DNA of 64,000 nucleotides from Polynucleobacter sp. es-MAR-4 (lineage in GTDB: Bacteria > Pseudomonadota > Gammaproteobacteria > Burkholderiales > Burkholderiaceae): positions 434,001 to 498,000 of the forward strand of contig NZ_JACVPF010000001.1 of NCBI RefSeq assembly GCF_018882055.1, in the 5' to 3' direction. The position numbers were made by a program, and so were the translations under genes. Shown here in pieces: positions 11,300 to 20,970 of this stretch (within the stretch, counting starts at the first letter, position 1; each line of letters opens with the position of its first letter). The notes beneath the pieces are model-generated. The model did not search any database and had not been told where the DNA came from. It saw only the letters and a list, made by a program, of their open reading frames with translations.

Positions 11300-12001
11300 A
11301 TGAGTGATCTGAACTCTTACGGCTTTGGGCAAACAGGCTCGATTAGCACCCCACAGATACGCAACCGCGTACTACGCAATACCTACGCCCTTTTGGCGCT
11401 CTCAATGGTCCCTACTGTCATTGGCGCATGGCTTGGCGTTGCTTTTGGGTTCAACTTTATGGCGAGCAACCCTTTTATGGGTTTCATCGTCTTTATGGCA
11501 ATCGCCTTTGGCTTTTTCTGGGCAATTGAGAAAAACAAAGACACCGGAGTCGGTGTTCTGCTGTTGCTAGGCTTCACCTTCTTTATGGGCATCATGATGT
11601 CCGGCCTAGTGGGCTTCACACTCAATAGCTACAGCAATGGCGCTACCTTGATCATGCTGGCCTTTGGTGGCACCGCATCGATTTTTGCTGTGATGGCAAC
11701 CATCGCTACCGTGAGTAAGAGTGATTTCTCCGGCATGGGCAAATGGTTGATGGTTGGCGTACTGCTCTTGATCGTAGCCTCATTGGCAAACATCTGGTTG
11801 CAGTTGCCTGCTTTGATGTTGACTGTGATGGTGTTGGCAATTGCCATTTTCTCTGCCTTCATCTTGGTTGATGTACAGCGCATCATCAGCGGTGGCGAGA
11901 CTAACTACATCATGGCTACCTTAGCAATCTACCTAGATGTCTATAACGTCTTTACCAACTTGCTCGCACTTTTGGGCATTGTGGGCGGCAATAGAGACTA
12001 A
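11300..12001 (+). CDS. Bax inhibitor-1 family membrane protein (YbhL/YccA type)
   Basis: Integral membrane protein of the BI-1/LFG family; bacterial members are proton-sensitive calcium-leak proteins or FtsH-linked proteins (YccA). The 233 residues hold about seven hydrophobic segments and the family's pattern of N-terminal soluble part (QTGSISTPQIRNRVLRNTYALLALSM) and late acidic motif DVQRIISGG, ending YLDVYNVFTNLLALLGI. The start at 11,300 has a strong AAAGGAG site; an upstream in-frame start is not supported. It is monocistronic, with a terminator after it. The FtsH-modulating HflKC genes lie elsewhere in this window. Confidence 0.9.
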   Translation: MSDLNSYGFGQTGSISTPQIRNRVLRNTYALLALSMVPTVIGAWLGVAFGFNFMASNPFMGFIVFMAIAFGFFWAIEKNKDTGVGVLLLLGFTFFMGIMMSGLVGFTLNSYSNGATLIMLAFGGTASIFAVMATIATVSKSDFSGMGKWLMVGVLLLIVASLANIWLQLPALMLTVMVLAIAIFSAFILVDVQRIISGGETNYIMATLAIYLDVYNVFTNLLALLGIVGGNRD

Positions 12002-12023
12002 GCATTACTAAAGCTTCAATAGA

Positions 12024-12046
12024 AAAGGCACCCATGGGTGCCTTTT
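12024..12046. terminator. Bidirectional intrinsic terminator
   Basis: AAAGGCACCC pairs with GGGTGCCTTT around a 3-4 nt centre, with an A-run before and T-run after, between the convergent BAX-inhibitor gene and rlmD. It can serve both strands. Confidence 0.85.
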
Positions 12047-12093
12047 TCTTTATCTCGATATTCTGATTTGCTGCTCAATTGAACTGTTCGCTG

Positions 12094-13521
12094 TCAGGGT
12101 CTTTCGAATACCGCCATCGACTCCACATGCGATGTGTGAGGGAACATATTGACAATGCCCGCACTTTTGAGAACATAGCCAGCTTGATGACACAGAATCT
12201 CTGTATCTCTAGCTAAAGTCTTTGGATTGCAAGAGACGTAAACAATGCGTTGGGGCGGGAGATCGCTGCCCTGCTCATGTAGTTGAGCTAAGGCTTGGCA
12301 GATCTTCATAGCGCCTTCACGGGGAGGATCCATTAGCCAGCGCTCAGCCCTACCCCATGAGGCAATGGTTTCTGTTGTCACTTCAAACAAATTGCTTTGC
12401 ATGAAGCTAACTCTATCGGCGAGTTGATTGTGTTCTGCATTGGCTTTGGCTCGAGTAGTCAGGCTTTCTAAACCTTCAATACCCAAGACCTGGCTCGCTC
12501 GTCTTGCGAGCGGCAATGTGAAATTACCAATGCCACAGAACAAATCGAGTACACGATCACCTGGCTTAACTTCCAGCAAGCGAATCGCCCTACTAACTAA
12601 AGCCCGGTTCATCATGTGGTTCACTTGCGTGAAATCCGCCGGCTTAAATGGCATCTCGATTTCAAACTCAGGTAGGCGATAACAAAGCTTGCCTGTTAAT
12701 GGATAGAACGGTGCAACGGTTTCAATACCTTTGGGTTGCAACCAAATCCACACTTGATGAGTATCCGCAAAGTCTCTAAGTAACTGTTCATCGGCTGGCG
12801 TTAAAGGCAGAAGATTTCTAAAAACCAATGCAGTGACTGGCTTTGCTTTTTTGGGGTCATCTGAATTAGGATCTTCGGGCTCACCAACCGCAATTTCAAT
12901 TTGGGGCATGCGATCGACAATGGATAAGCCCATGACCAATTTACGCATTTCTGGCAGCAGATCAGAAACGTGTCTAGGCAGAATCTCACAGGCAGTCATG
13001 TCGGCGACATAGCCGCTCTTCCCTTCATGAAAACCAATTAGGACTGTACCTTTTTTGATGGATCGATTTACCGCGCTTAAGCGCGCGCGATGGCGATACT
13101 CCCAAGCTGGGCCACCCATTGGACGAAGAATTTCTTCTGGAGCGACTTTAGCAATATGCTTTAGATCATCCTCGAGTACGCGCTGCTTCATCGCAACCTG
13201 CGCCCGAATATCCAAGTGCTGCATAGTGCAACCACCACATATGCCAAAGGCTTTACATTTGGGTTCCGCTCTAAACACCGCAGGCTTAAGGATGTCGAGG
13301 ACCTTGGCTTTGCTAAAGCGAGCTTTATCACGTGTAATGACATAAGTAACAAGCTCAGTTGGCAGTGCCCCCTGAATAAAAATGACCTTGCCGCTTTGAC
13401 CCTCTGCAGCCTCTTCCTCATTGGGTGCCAAGCGCGCAATTCCTTGAGCGTCTAAGTCAAGGGAGTCAACTCGTACTGGCTCAGTCACAACGATATGGAC
13501 TGGCTTTTCTCCTCTACGCAT
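12094..13521 (-). CDS. rlmD: RlmD, 23S rRNA (uracil-1939) methyltransferase
   Basis: SAM-dependent m5U methyltransferase with an N-terminal TRAM domain and a [4Fe-4S] cluster. Cys89, Cys95 and Cys98 (CKAFGICGGC) plus a later Cys in TACEILP are the cluster ligands; LDLFCGIGNFTLPLA is the SAM motif and the catalytic Cys is in VYVSCNPKTLARD. I choose the ATG at 13,521, inside the end of the upstream exonuclease gene (8-bp overlap), giving 475 residues; a longer frame from 13,563 adds 14 unlikely residues. In many relatives rpoS lies next to this gene. Confidence 0.93.
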   Translation of the reverse strand: MRRGEKPVHIVVTEPVRVDSLDLDAQGIARLAPNEEEAAEGQSGKVIFIQGALPTELVTYVITRDKARFSKAKVLDILKPAVFRAEPKCKAFGICGGCTMQHLDIRAQVAMKQRVLEDDLKHIAKVAPEEILRPMGGPAWEYRHRARLSAVNRSIKKGTVLIGFHEGKSGYVADMTACEILPRHVSDLLPEMRKLVMGLSIVDRMPQIEIAVGEPEDPNSDDPKKAKPVTALVFRNLLPLTPADEQLLRDFADTHQVWIWLQPKGIETVAPFYPLTGKLCYRLPEFEIEMPFKPADFTQVNHMMNRALVSRAIRLLEVKPGDRVLDLFCGIGNFTLPLARRASQVLGIEGLESLTTRAKANAEHNQLADRVSFMQSNLFEVTTETIASWGRAERWLMDPPREGAMKICQALAQLHEQGSDLPPQRIVYVSCNPKTLARDTEILCHQAGYVLKSAGIVNMFPHTSHVESMAVFERP

Positions 13522-14335
13522 CGGGAGCAAAATCCAAGAGATATTCTTGCCACTGCTCGCCATGCGGCTCTTTAGATTCTTTTTCTAAATAGGCTTTAAC
13601 AAAAGTAATTTCTTCTTTGTATTCGTCTAATGAGAAGCCGCCACGCAGCAGTTGAAAGCGGCAGTACATCAGATAGGTATTGACGACGTCGGTTTCACAG
13701 TAGCGACGAATCTCATCGATCCTACCTTCTTGATAAGCAGGCCATACCTGGCTACCATCCATACCCATCTTGCCCGGGAAACCACACAGTTTGGCGAGTC
13801 CGTCTAGTGGTGCATTAGCGCGACCATTAAATTTAGCTAAGAGATCCATCAAGTCGAGATGGCGCATGTGATATCGACTGATGTAGTTATTCCATTTGAA
13901 TTCACGGCTATCGTTTTCTTGGCTCTCACCCATCTCCCAATAGCGCGGCGCTTGCACATGGTTTGCTAATGCGCGGTAATGCAGTACTGGCAGGTCAAAA
14001 CCACTGCCATTCCAAGACACTAACTGAGGGGTATATTTCTCAACGAGTTCAAAGAAGGTCTGAATCAATACCTTCTCATCATCTTGCGCAGTGCCTAAGG
14101 TTCCTACCTTTATTTGAGGTGAGCCATCCTTGGTTGTTCTGCGAATAACACAGGAGATGGCGCAGATGCGTTGCAGGTAGAGCGGCAAAAACTCACTGCC
14201 CGTCTTCTCGGCACGCTCGGCCATAGCTTTGGCAGCAACTTCACTATCAGATAGCGTATCGGGATAGTCATTTAGACGACGCAGCCCAGCTACATCTGGA
14301 ATAGTTTCAATATCGAAAACGAGAACCGTTGCCAT
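13514..14335 (-). CDS. Predicted 3'-5' exonuclease, PolB-exonuclease-like
   Basis: Matches the family of stand-alone proteins related to the proofreading domain of family B DNA polymerases. The first acidic motif FDIETIPD is at residues 6-13, a second at SWNGSGFDLPVLHYRAL (about 110-126), and a third Tyr/Asp motif at RYCETDVVNTYLMYCRF near 215-230, so the catalytic acidic residues are present. Length is 273 residues. Role in vivo is unknown; DNA repair is the natural guess. It overlaps rlmD and lies 31 bp after nlpD ends on the other side. Confidence 0.85.
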   Translation of the reverse strand: MATVLVFDIETIPDVAGLRRLNDYPDTLSDSEVAAKAMAERAEKTGSEFLPLYLQRICAISCVIRRTTKDGSPQIKVGTLGTAQDDEKVLIQTFFELVEKYTPQLVSWNGSGFDLPVLHYRALANHVQAPRYWEMGESQENDSREFKWNNYISRYHMRHLDLMDLLAKFNGRANAPLDGLAKLCGFPGKMGMDGSQVWPAYQEGRIDEIRRYCETDVVNTYLMYCRFQLLRGGFSLDEYKEEITFVKAYLEKESKEPHGEQWQEYLLDFAPDA

Positions 14336-14366
14336 ACTTAAATCGCTAGCAATTGATCAAGAACAA

Positions 14367-15131
14367 TTACTGCAAGTATGGCGTTGGATTTACTGGCTTG
14401 CCATTCACGCGTAGTTCGAAGTGGAGCTTTACCGAAGTAGCATCGGTATCACCCATCTCAGCAATCTTTTGCCCCTTCTTCACCGTATCACCCTCTTTTA
14501 CTAAGAGTGTGCGGTTATGGGCATAGGCTGTGAGGTAGGTATTGTCATGCTTGATGATGACGAGATTGCCATAGCCACGCAAGCTATTGCCAGCGTATAC
14601 AACTTTACCGTCAGAGGCGGCTGTCACAGGTTCACCTAACTTGCCGGCAATATCAATACCCTTGGTCTTTTCACTGAAATCTTCACTGACCTTGCCTTTA
14701 GCTGGCCATGACAAACGAATTCCAGGCTCAGCAACCATTTCTTTTGCAGGCTCCGCTTTCGGAGTATCTACTTTTGTTACATCTGTGTTGACTGAGGTCT
14801 TCGGTACTGGTTTCACTGCAGATCGTGAACCTGCGGGAGGTCTCACCAACACCAAATCACCCACTTCAATTAAGTTTGGGTTTGATAAATTATTCCACTG
14901 CGCTAAATCCCGCGGGGATTGGCCATTATCTAAAGCAATACGGGCTAAGGTATCGCCGCGCTTTACGCGGTAGTAGCCTGGGGGAGCTGGCTCATTGCCA
15001 CCACCACTGCGATCAACCACATTAGCGGGTTTTGCACGAGGGGTTGTCGAACAACCTGCATTAAGGATCAATGAGGCCGCAGCGAGCAGCAACAGAAGGT
15101 ATTTAGTCATTAAATTCATGGGGTATCTCAT
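14367..15131 (-). CDS. nlpD: NlpD-type LysM/LytM lipoprotein
   Basis: Outer-membrane lipoprotein that in E. coli activates the amidase AmiC at the division septum. It shows a lipoprotein signal peptide with LNAGC, a LysM domain ([18 protein letters not shown]...LVRPP, about 53-100), a variable linker and a LytM (M23) domain from about 145. The first zinc ligand position reads KGIDIAG instead of HxGxD, as in E. coli NlpD, so it should be an activator and not an active peptidase. The ATG overlaps the pcm stop (ATGA). Confidence 0.9.
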   Translation of the reverse strand: MRYPMNLMTKYLLLLLAAASLILNAGCSTTPRAKPANVVDRSGGGNEPAPPGYYRVKRGDTLARIALDNGQSPRDLAQWNNLSNPNLIEVGDLVLVRPPAGSRSAVKPVPKTSVNTDVTKVDTPKAEPAKEMVAEPGIRLSWPAKGKVSEDFSEKTKGIDIAGKLGEPVTAASDGKVVYAGNSLRGYGNLVIIKHDNTYLTAYAHNRTLLVKEGDTVKKGQKIAEMGDTDATSVKLHFELRVNGKPVNPTPYLQ

Positions 15132-15796
15132 ACTACCCCTGATTGTAAGGGGACAAAAAAGACCTCGTCCAGAACTGTTCTTTGGTAGCGCTGGGAGCTC
15201 ATCCGCTCAACCATGATCAATTGCTGTTCTTTCTCATTCTTGGCAACTGGAGCCACTAGACGGCCACCAATAGCCAGCTGATCCAATAAGGCGTCTGGAA
15301 TGCCCAAACCAGCAGCAGCAAGGATGATGCCATCAAATGGGGCCGCTTGTGGCAGGCCCAAGATGCCATCCCCGTAAATGAGGCGCAAGTTTTTAATCCG
15401 AAATGGACGCAGCTTCTCTCTAGCCATATCGTGCAATGGACGAATACGCTCGATTGAATAAACCTCTTCAGATAACAAGCTGAGTACTGCTGCTTGATAT
15501 CCGCACCCAGTACCAATTTCTAATACTTTTCCTAATGGCTGCTTGGGCTTATGCAAAAGCTCGATCATGCGAGCCACCACCGATGGCTTAGAAATCGTTT
15601 GCGAATGGCCAATTGGCAAGGCAGTATCTTCATAGGCCTGAGGATACATTCCTGCATCCATGAAGGCATGGCGAGGAACGGTTGCGATTGCCTCCAAAGT
15701 TTTACCGTGCTTTACGCCAGCAGCTAAAACTTTAGCCGCTAAAGCATGCCGGTGACCAGAGTTACGCTCTGCCGCAGACTTCAACCGCGATCCCAT
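15128..15796 (-). CDS. pcm: Protein-L-isoaspartate O-methyltransferase
   Basis: Repairs isomerised aspartate by methylating the isoaspartyl carboxyl. The 222-residue protein carries the SAM motif [16 protein letters not shown], the GHSQTISKP substrate loop and the late motif [15 protein letters not shown] start at ATG 15,796, within the last codons of surE (16-bp overlap). Earlier in-frame starts would overlap surE by 88 bp. surE-pcm-nlpD is a conserved stationary-phase gene block. Confidence 0.93.
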   Translation of the reverse strand: MGSRLKSAAERNSGHRHALAAKVLAAGVKHGKTLEAIATVPRHAFMDAGMYPQAYEDTALPIGHSQTISKPSVVARMIELLHKPKQPLGKVLEIGTGCGYQAAVLSLLSEEVYSIERIRPLHDMAREKLRPFRIKNLRLIYGDGILGLPQAAPFDGIILAAAGLGIPDALLDQLAIGGRLVAPVAKNEKEQQLIMVERMSSQRYQRTVLDEVFFVPLQSGVV

Positions 15797-16575
15797 CCGC
15801 TTGCACGCATCGCAGCTAAGCGAGCATGATGGGTTAGATCCAACTGCATTGGGGTGATCGAGATACATCCCCCATCAATTGCATGAAAGTCTGTACCTTC
15901 AGAGTTGTCTTTCGCATGACCTGCTGCACCAATCCAATAGATATCGTCACCACGCGGACTTTTTTGCACAACCACTGGCTGAGAATGGTGGCGATTACCC
16001 AAGCGAGTGACGCGCCAACGATAGAGGTCGGCATAAGGACGATTGGGGATGTTCACGTTTAGTAAAGTGGCCGCACCTTCGGTGTGAGCCAACTTAGATA
16101 CCAGCATCTGTGCCACGATATCGTGGGCTGCTTTAGCGGCGTCCTCAATACGGTTCCAGCCTTTATCAATTTGTGAGAAGGCAATACCAGGAACACCAAA
16201 CATCACACCTTCAACCGCAGCAGCAACAGTACCGGAGTAAAGAGTATCTTCACCCATGTTCTCGCCCTGATTAATTCCAGAAACTACCAGGTCAGGTTTT
16301 TCATCTAAAAAACCTGTCATCGCAATATGTACGCAATCGGTTGGCGTACCGTTGATAAATAAGAAACCATCACGCTCACCGCCAGCCACTCGATGAATCG
16401 ATAGTGGTCGTGAGAGTGTTAAAGAGTTTGAGGCGCCACTGTGATTTTGCTCTGGGGCAATAACTGTTACCCGCCCTAGTGGACGAATAGCATTAACCAA
16501 AGCCAGGAGACCAGGAGCCAAATATCCGTCATCGTTCGAAATCAGAATATGCGGCTGTTTTGCGTTTTCACTCAT
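15781..16575 (-). CDS. surE: SurE, 5'/3'-nucleotidase
   Basis: Metal-dependent survival protein and nucleotidase that removes phosphate from nucleoside monophosphates. The N-terminal [12 protein letters not shown] motif holds the metal-binding Asp pair, and [13 protein letters not shown] and [10 protein letters not shown] are conserved active-site segments. Length 264 residues is usual. First gene of surE-pcm-nlpD here. Confidence 0.95.
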   Translation of the reverse strand: MSENAKQPHILISNDDGYLAPGLLALVNAIRPLGRVTVIAPEQNHSGASNSLTLSRPLSIHRVAGGERDGFLFINGTPTDCVHIAMTGFLDEKPDLVVSGINQGENMGEDTLYSGTVAAAVEGVMFGVPGIAFSQIDKGWNRIEDAAKAAHDIVAQMLVSKLAHTEGAATLLNVNIPNRPYADLYRWRVTRLGNRHHSQPVVVQKSPRGDDIYWIGAAGHAKDNSEGTDFHAIDGGCISITPMQLDLTHHARLAAMRASGWDRG

Positions 16576-16602
16576 GAATGTAAATACCTTATTAGCACTT
16601 CT

Positions 16603-19600
16603 TTATGCTGCAGATGCTTTGGAGGCCTGACTTAAGCTGCGACCTCTAAACCATCCATATATTACTGGCAATACCAACAGGGTCAAAATTGTGGTCGTGA
16701 CCATGCCGCCAACAATGACAAGGGCCAAGGGGCGCTGGGCTTCAGAGCCAATAGAGTGCGATAAGGCGGCCGGTAAGAGGCCTAGACCAGACAAGGCTGC
16801 CGTCATCAATACCGGGCGGACTCGTAAGGAAGCGCCCTCTACCATCACGTCTTTCATTTCCCCATGCTCGGTAGCAGCGGTCTTATTGATAAAGGAGATC
16901 AGAATCACACCATCCTGAATGGCAATACCAAAGAGAGATAAGAAGCCAAAGAAAGCAGAAATGCTCAAAGTCTCGCCTGCGAGATGCAAGGCAATAACAC
17001 CGCCAATAGCTGCAAATGGCACGTTAATCATCACAATCACGGCATCCCGGAAATTACCAAAAGCACTAACAAGCAATAAGAAAATTCCTAGGAGCGCTAA
17101 TGGCACGATCAACATGAGTTTCTTTTGCGCTTGTTTCATTTGATTGAACTGACCATCCCAGCTAATCGAGTAATTTGGGGGCAAGGTAATATTTTTCTCA
17201 ACCAGGAATTGCGCATCCTCGACCGCGCTACCCAAGTCACGACCACGCACACTGAACTTAATCGCAATATAGCGCTTACCGGCTTCGCGATAGATGAAGA
17301 AAGGACCATCCGAGAGTTGAACCGTGGCCACCATCGACAAAGGAATGGAGGGTCCGTTAGACGAATCTACCAAGAGGTGGCCAATATCGGCAATGTCATT
17401 GCGACTACCTTCGTTTAAGCGCACAGCAATGCCAAAGGTTTTTTCATCCTCTAGGAGATTGGTGACTGCAGCCCCACCAATCGCATTGGCCACGACTGTT
17501 TGAATATCATTCACATTGATGCCATAGCGAGCTGCACGCTCTCGATCAATCTGAATATTCAGCGTTGGTTGTCCAAGCTCTTTTAAGATGCCTTCATCAG
17601 CAACGCCACGAACCTTCTTCAGCAAATCGATTACCTCATGGGCCTTTTGATCCAGAACCTCAAGATCGGTTCCGTAGATCTTGACGGAGTTTTCACCTTT
17701 CACCCCAGAAAGTGCCTCGTTAACGTTATCCTGAATGTACTGAGAAAAGCTATAGGTGACGCCCGGGATCTTATTGAGCTCTTCCTCCAAATGAGCAATC
17801 AGTGCTTTCTTATTCGAGCCACCTGGCATCTTGTCAGGACTCTTTAAATACAGTCCGTACTCCTGGTTAAAGACGCCGGTGGAATCCGTGCCATCATCAG
17901 GTCGACCAATTTGGGCTGCAACTTTTTCAATTTCTGGTTGCTTTAAAAAAGTCTCGCGTAACTGGTTGGCGACTTTCACTGAATAGTCTAGATCAACCGT
18001 ATTGGGCAAGGTAACTCGCAACCAAATATTATTTTCTTCTAAAGTGGGTAAGAATGCCGTTCCTAAGCGTGTCACACTTAGTAAGGTCAACCCCAATACA
18101 AATACCGCCACAGAGACGACTGTTAGCGGACGATCCATCCACCTTCTTAGTAAAGGCTTATAGCCATTCAATAACTTAGTAATAAATCCAGGGGGTTTGT
18201 GATGCAGATTCTCACCAAAGACTAAAGAAATCATTGCCGGCAAGAAAGTCAAACTAAGAATCATGGCGGCAATCAAAGCAAAGCCCATGGTGAATGCCAT
18301 TGGCTTAAAGATAATTCCTTCTACGCCACCCATGAAGAACAATGGGGAGTAGGCAACAATAATGATGCCGGTGGAGTAAATCATGGCGCGCTGCACTTCG
18401 CTTGTTGCCAAGATGATGCTTTGGTTTAGGCGCTTACCACCCTCCTCCAAGTGACGCATAACGTTCTCAGTCAGAATCACCGCCGAGTCGACAATGACGC
18501 CAAAGTCGATCGCACCAAGAGAGATCAGGTTTGCCGGCACACTCCATAGATGCATCTGAATAAACGATACACATAAGGCCAGAGGAATAACTGCCGCTAC
18601 GACTGCTGCGGCACGCAAATTACCCAAGAAGAAAAACAGAACTGCAAGCACCAATGAAATACCGAAAAATAAGGTGTGCTTCACAGTGCCAATGGTAATG
18701 TCTAGAAGTACTTGACGATCATAAAATGGCACCACTTCAATACCGGGTGGTAGCACTTGCTTATTAATATTCTCAACCGTGTTGCGCACACGCGCTAATA
18801 CCTCGGTAGCATTCTCACCGCGGCGTAAATAAACAATACCTTCAACTGAGTCTGGGTTCTCATTGAACTGGAACATGCCTAAACGTGGCGCATTACCAAT
18901 CTCTACGCGCGCCACATCCCCTATTCGAATTGGCACGCCGTTATGAATAGAAACCACCACTCGCTTAATGTCATCAATGTTTTTAAGTAGGCCTACACCG
19001 CGTACTACAAATTGCTGCTCTCCACTAGGTAACAGCCCTCCACCGGTATTGCTATTGGCATTAGTCAAGGCGGTAATGAGCTCAGTAACGGTGACACCTT
19101 TAGCTTGGAGACTTTCTGGGCTAACAATCACTTGATATTGACGTACCTTGCCGCCAAACGAAGAAACATCAGCAACTCCAGGGGTTTGCTTGAGCTCTTT
19201 ATAGATCTCATAGTTTTGCAGGGTCTTCAAGTGACTGGAAGAAGCATAGTCAGACTTCACCTCATAACGCATGATCTCGCCAGTAGCATCAGAGTCAGGG
19301 CTAATACTTGATGTCACTCCTGGCGGGAGGCTAACATTTGACAAGCTTGTAATAAAACGTTGGCGCGCTTGAAATGGATCAGTAGCATCATTAAATTTCA
19401 GAGTAACAACAGACAAACCAAATAAAGAAACGGAGCGGAAAGCCTGCAGACCTGGAATACCAGCCAAGGCATTTTCTACCGGTATGGTTACTTGCTGCTC
19501 AACCTCAGTAGTACTTCTCCCCGGCCATTGGGAAATCGCCTGAATTGTTAAGGGCGCTACGCCTGGGTATGGCTGAATAGGTAATTTAGAGAGACTAAAC

Positions 19601-19689
19601 ATCCCCAAACCCAAAAGCACAATGGAAGCAATGATGACAAGCACCCGCTTCTCAACAACACCTCGAATGAAGGAGGTAAATGCGCTCAC
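16603..19689 (-). CDS. Heavy-metal efflux RND pump, CzcA type
   Basis: Inner-membrane proton-driven RND transporter of the HME group; with the two genes upstream it forms a tripartite pump. The 1,028 residues show the two-times-six membrane layout with large periplasmic loops. The TM4 signature GAIDFGVIVDSAVILTEN (near residue 400) carries the DFGxxxD...EN acidic pattern typical of pumps for divalent cations (Zn, Co, Cd, Ni), unlike the Cu/Ag pump CusA. Exact metal cannot be told. It starts 1 bp from the membrane-fusion gene's end, one operon. Confidence 0.92.
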   Translation of the reverse strand: MSAFTSFIRGVVEKRVLVIIASIVLLGLGMFSLSKLPIQPYPGVAPLTIQAISQWPGRSTTEVEQQVTIPVENALAGIPGLQAFRSVSLFGLSVVTLKFNDATDPFQARQRFITSLSNVSLPPGVTSSISPDSDATGEIMRYEVKSDYASSSHLKTLQNYEIYKELKQTPGVADVSSFGGKVRQYQVIVSPESLQAKGVTVTELITALTNANSNTGGGLLPSGEQQFVVRGVGLLKNIDDIKRVVVSIHNGVPIRIGDVARVEIGNAPRLGMFQFNENPDSVEGIVYLRRGENATEVLARVRNTVENINKQVLPPGIEVVPFYDRQVLLDITIGTVKHTLFFGISLVLAVLFFFLGNLRAAAVVAAVIPLALCVSFIQMHLWSVPANLISLGAIDFGVIVDSAVILTENVMRHLEEGGKRLNQSIILATSEVQRAMIYSTGIIIVAYSPLFFMGGVEGIIFKPMAFTMGFALIAAMILSLTFLPAMISLVFGENLHHKPPGFITKLLNGYKPLLRRWMDRPLTVVSVAVFVLGLTLLSVTRLGTAFLPTLEENNIWLRVTLPNTVDLDYSVKVANQLRETFLKQPEIEKVAAQIGRPDDGTDSTGVFNQEYGLYLKSPDKMPGGSNKKALIAHLEEELNKIPGVTYSFSQYIQDNVNEALSGVKGENSVKIYGTDLEVLDQKAHEVIDLLKKVRGVADEGILKELGQPTLNIQIDRERAARYGINVNDIQTVVANAIGGAAVTNLLEDEKTFGIAVRLNEGSRNDIADIGHLLVDSSNGPSIPLSMVATVQLSDGPFFIYREAGKRYIAIKFSVRGRDLGSAVEDAQFLVEKNITLPPNYSISWDGQFNQMKQAQKKLMLIVPLALLGIFLLLVSAFGNFRDAVIVMINVPFAAIGGVIALHLAGETLSISAFFGFLSLFGIAIQDGVILISFINKTAATEHGEMKDVMVEGASLRVRPVLMTAALSGLGLLPAALSHSIGSEAQRPLALVIVGGMVTTTILTLLVLPVIYGWFRGRSLSQASKASAA

Positions 19690-20964
19690 TTAGTCTTCCT
19701 GCTTAGCAAATCGATCGTTGAGCAATACAGCACCCTCAGCCAAGATACGTGAACCCGGTTCTACACCTTCGGTAATCGCAAAGGTCTTGCTATTGAGGTC
19801 ATATCCCCTGACGGGCAGACGACGATAAGCCTCGTCACCCACCTTCACGATGACATACCGCATCTCACGTATACGTACCACCGCTGTTTGCGGTACAACA
19901 ATGGCATCAGCCATCCCCGTAGTTAATCTAGCTGAGGCATACATATCTGGTCGCAAAAGATCGTCATTATTCTCAATCTCCGCACGAATAAGCAATGCGC
20001 GCGTTTGCGAATCAATAGTGGGGGCAATGTAATTGGCGTAGGCAACAAACTCTTTATCTGGATATGCCTCGACATGTAAGACCATTTTTTGGCCCTGCTT
20101 AATCAGCCGTAAATCTTGCTCAAAGACATTACCCATAAACCACAATTGTTTTGGATCAGCTAGGGTAGCAATGACATCGCCGGAACTCACGGCAGCACCA
20201 GGCTCCACATTGCGCTTAACAACAACCCCTTTAATTGGAGAGCGCATGATCAGATTTGCCTGAGTCTTTCCAGTAGTCTCGAGAGCCTTAATATCCCCCT
20301 CACCAGCACCCAAATTACGGATGCGATTGGCAGCAGCCTGCTGAGTAATACGCGCATCACCCAGCAAATCACTCATCGTTTTGTTACCCTCCAATACCTT
20401 CGCCGTTTTCGAGGAGAGTAAATATTCTTGCTGAGCAGACAGAAATTCTGGGCTATAGAGCTCTACTACTGGGGAGCCGACATTGACTTCAGCGCCATCA
20501 AAAGCATAGATACGCTCCACTCTTCCCGGTGCACGAGCAGCGAGTACTTTAGATTTCTCTGCATTAAACGCTAAACGTCCGGGGACCTTAATGTCTACTG
20601 GTACCTGCACTTTTTCTGCCGTTTGGAAGATATAAATATCTGGATTCAACCGGACCCCAGGAAGTTTTAACTCCAAGACACCGCTCTTCTCCACTTTGAG
20701 AGCCTTATCAGAGGCTTCAATCTTTACATTGCGATTGACATTAGTAATGCGGCCTAAAACGATACCCATCGATAGAATCGCAAAGGCAAATGCTGCCAAG
20801 CGCATCCGATAACGATTTTGTGGACTGAGATTCCAATACAAAGCACCTACGCTTGCAAGCGCAACCTGCAGTCGATGGCCGCCAAAATGTAAGACCTTAT
20901 CAACAACAGGTTTTGCCCTAACAGCAAGCTTGTTTAGAAAAGAAAGCATTTTGTCTTTCAACAC
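19690..20964 (-). CDS. Membrane-fusion (periplasmic adaptor) protein, CzcB type
   Basis: Periplasmic adaptor that joins the RND pump to the outer-membrane channel. It shows an N-terminal membrane anchor at about residues 50-72 (RLAAFAFAILSMGIVLG), a beta-barrel/lipoyl part (PGRVERIYAFDGAEVNVGSPVVELYSPE), a helical hairpin with the typical AQQEYL segment, the second lipoyl half (RSPIKGVVVKRNVEPGAAVSSG) and a C-terminal membrane-proximal domain. It lacks an obvious His-rich metal-binding N-terminus. Confidence 0.9.
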   Translation of the reverse strand: MLKDKMLSFLNKLAVRAKPVVDKVLHFGGHRLQVALASVGALYWNLSPQNRYRMRLAAFAFAILSMGIVLGRITNVNRNVKIEASDKALKVEKSGVLELKLPGVRLNPDIYIFQTAEKVQVPVDIKVPGRLAFNAEKSKVLAARAPGRVERIYAFDGAEVNVGSPVVELYSPEFLSAQQEYLLSSKTAKVLEGNKTMSDLLGDARITQQAAANRIRNLGAGEGDIKALETTGKTQANLIMRSPIKGVVVKRNVEPGAAVSSGDVIATLADPKQLWFMGNVFEQDLRLIKQGQKMVLHVEAYPDKEFVAYANYIAPTIDSQTRALLIRAEIENNDDLLRPDMYASARLTTGMADAIVVPQTAVVRIREMRYVIVKVGDEAYRRLPVRGYDLNSKTFAITEGVEPGSRILAEGAVLLNDRFAKQED

Positions 20965-20970
20965 TGCTCC

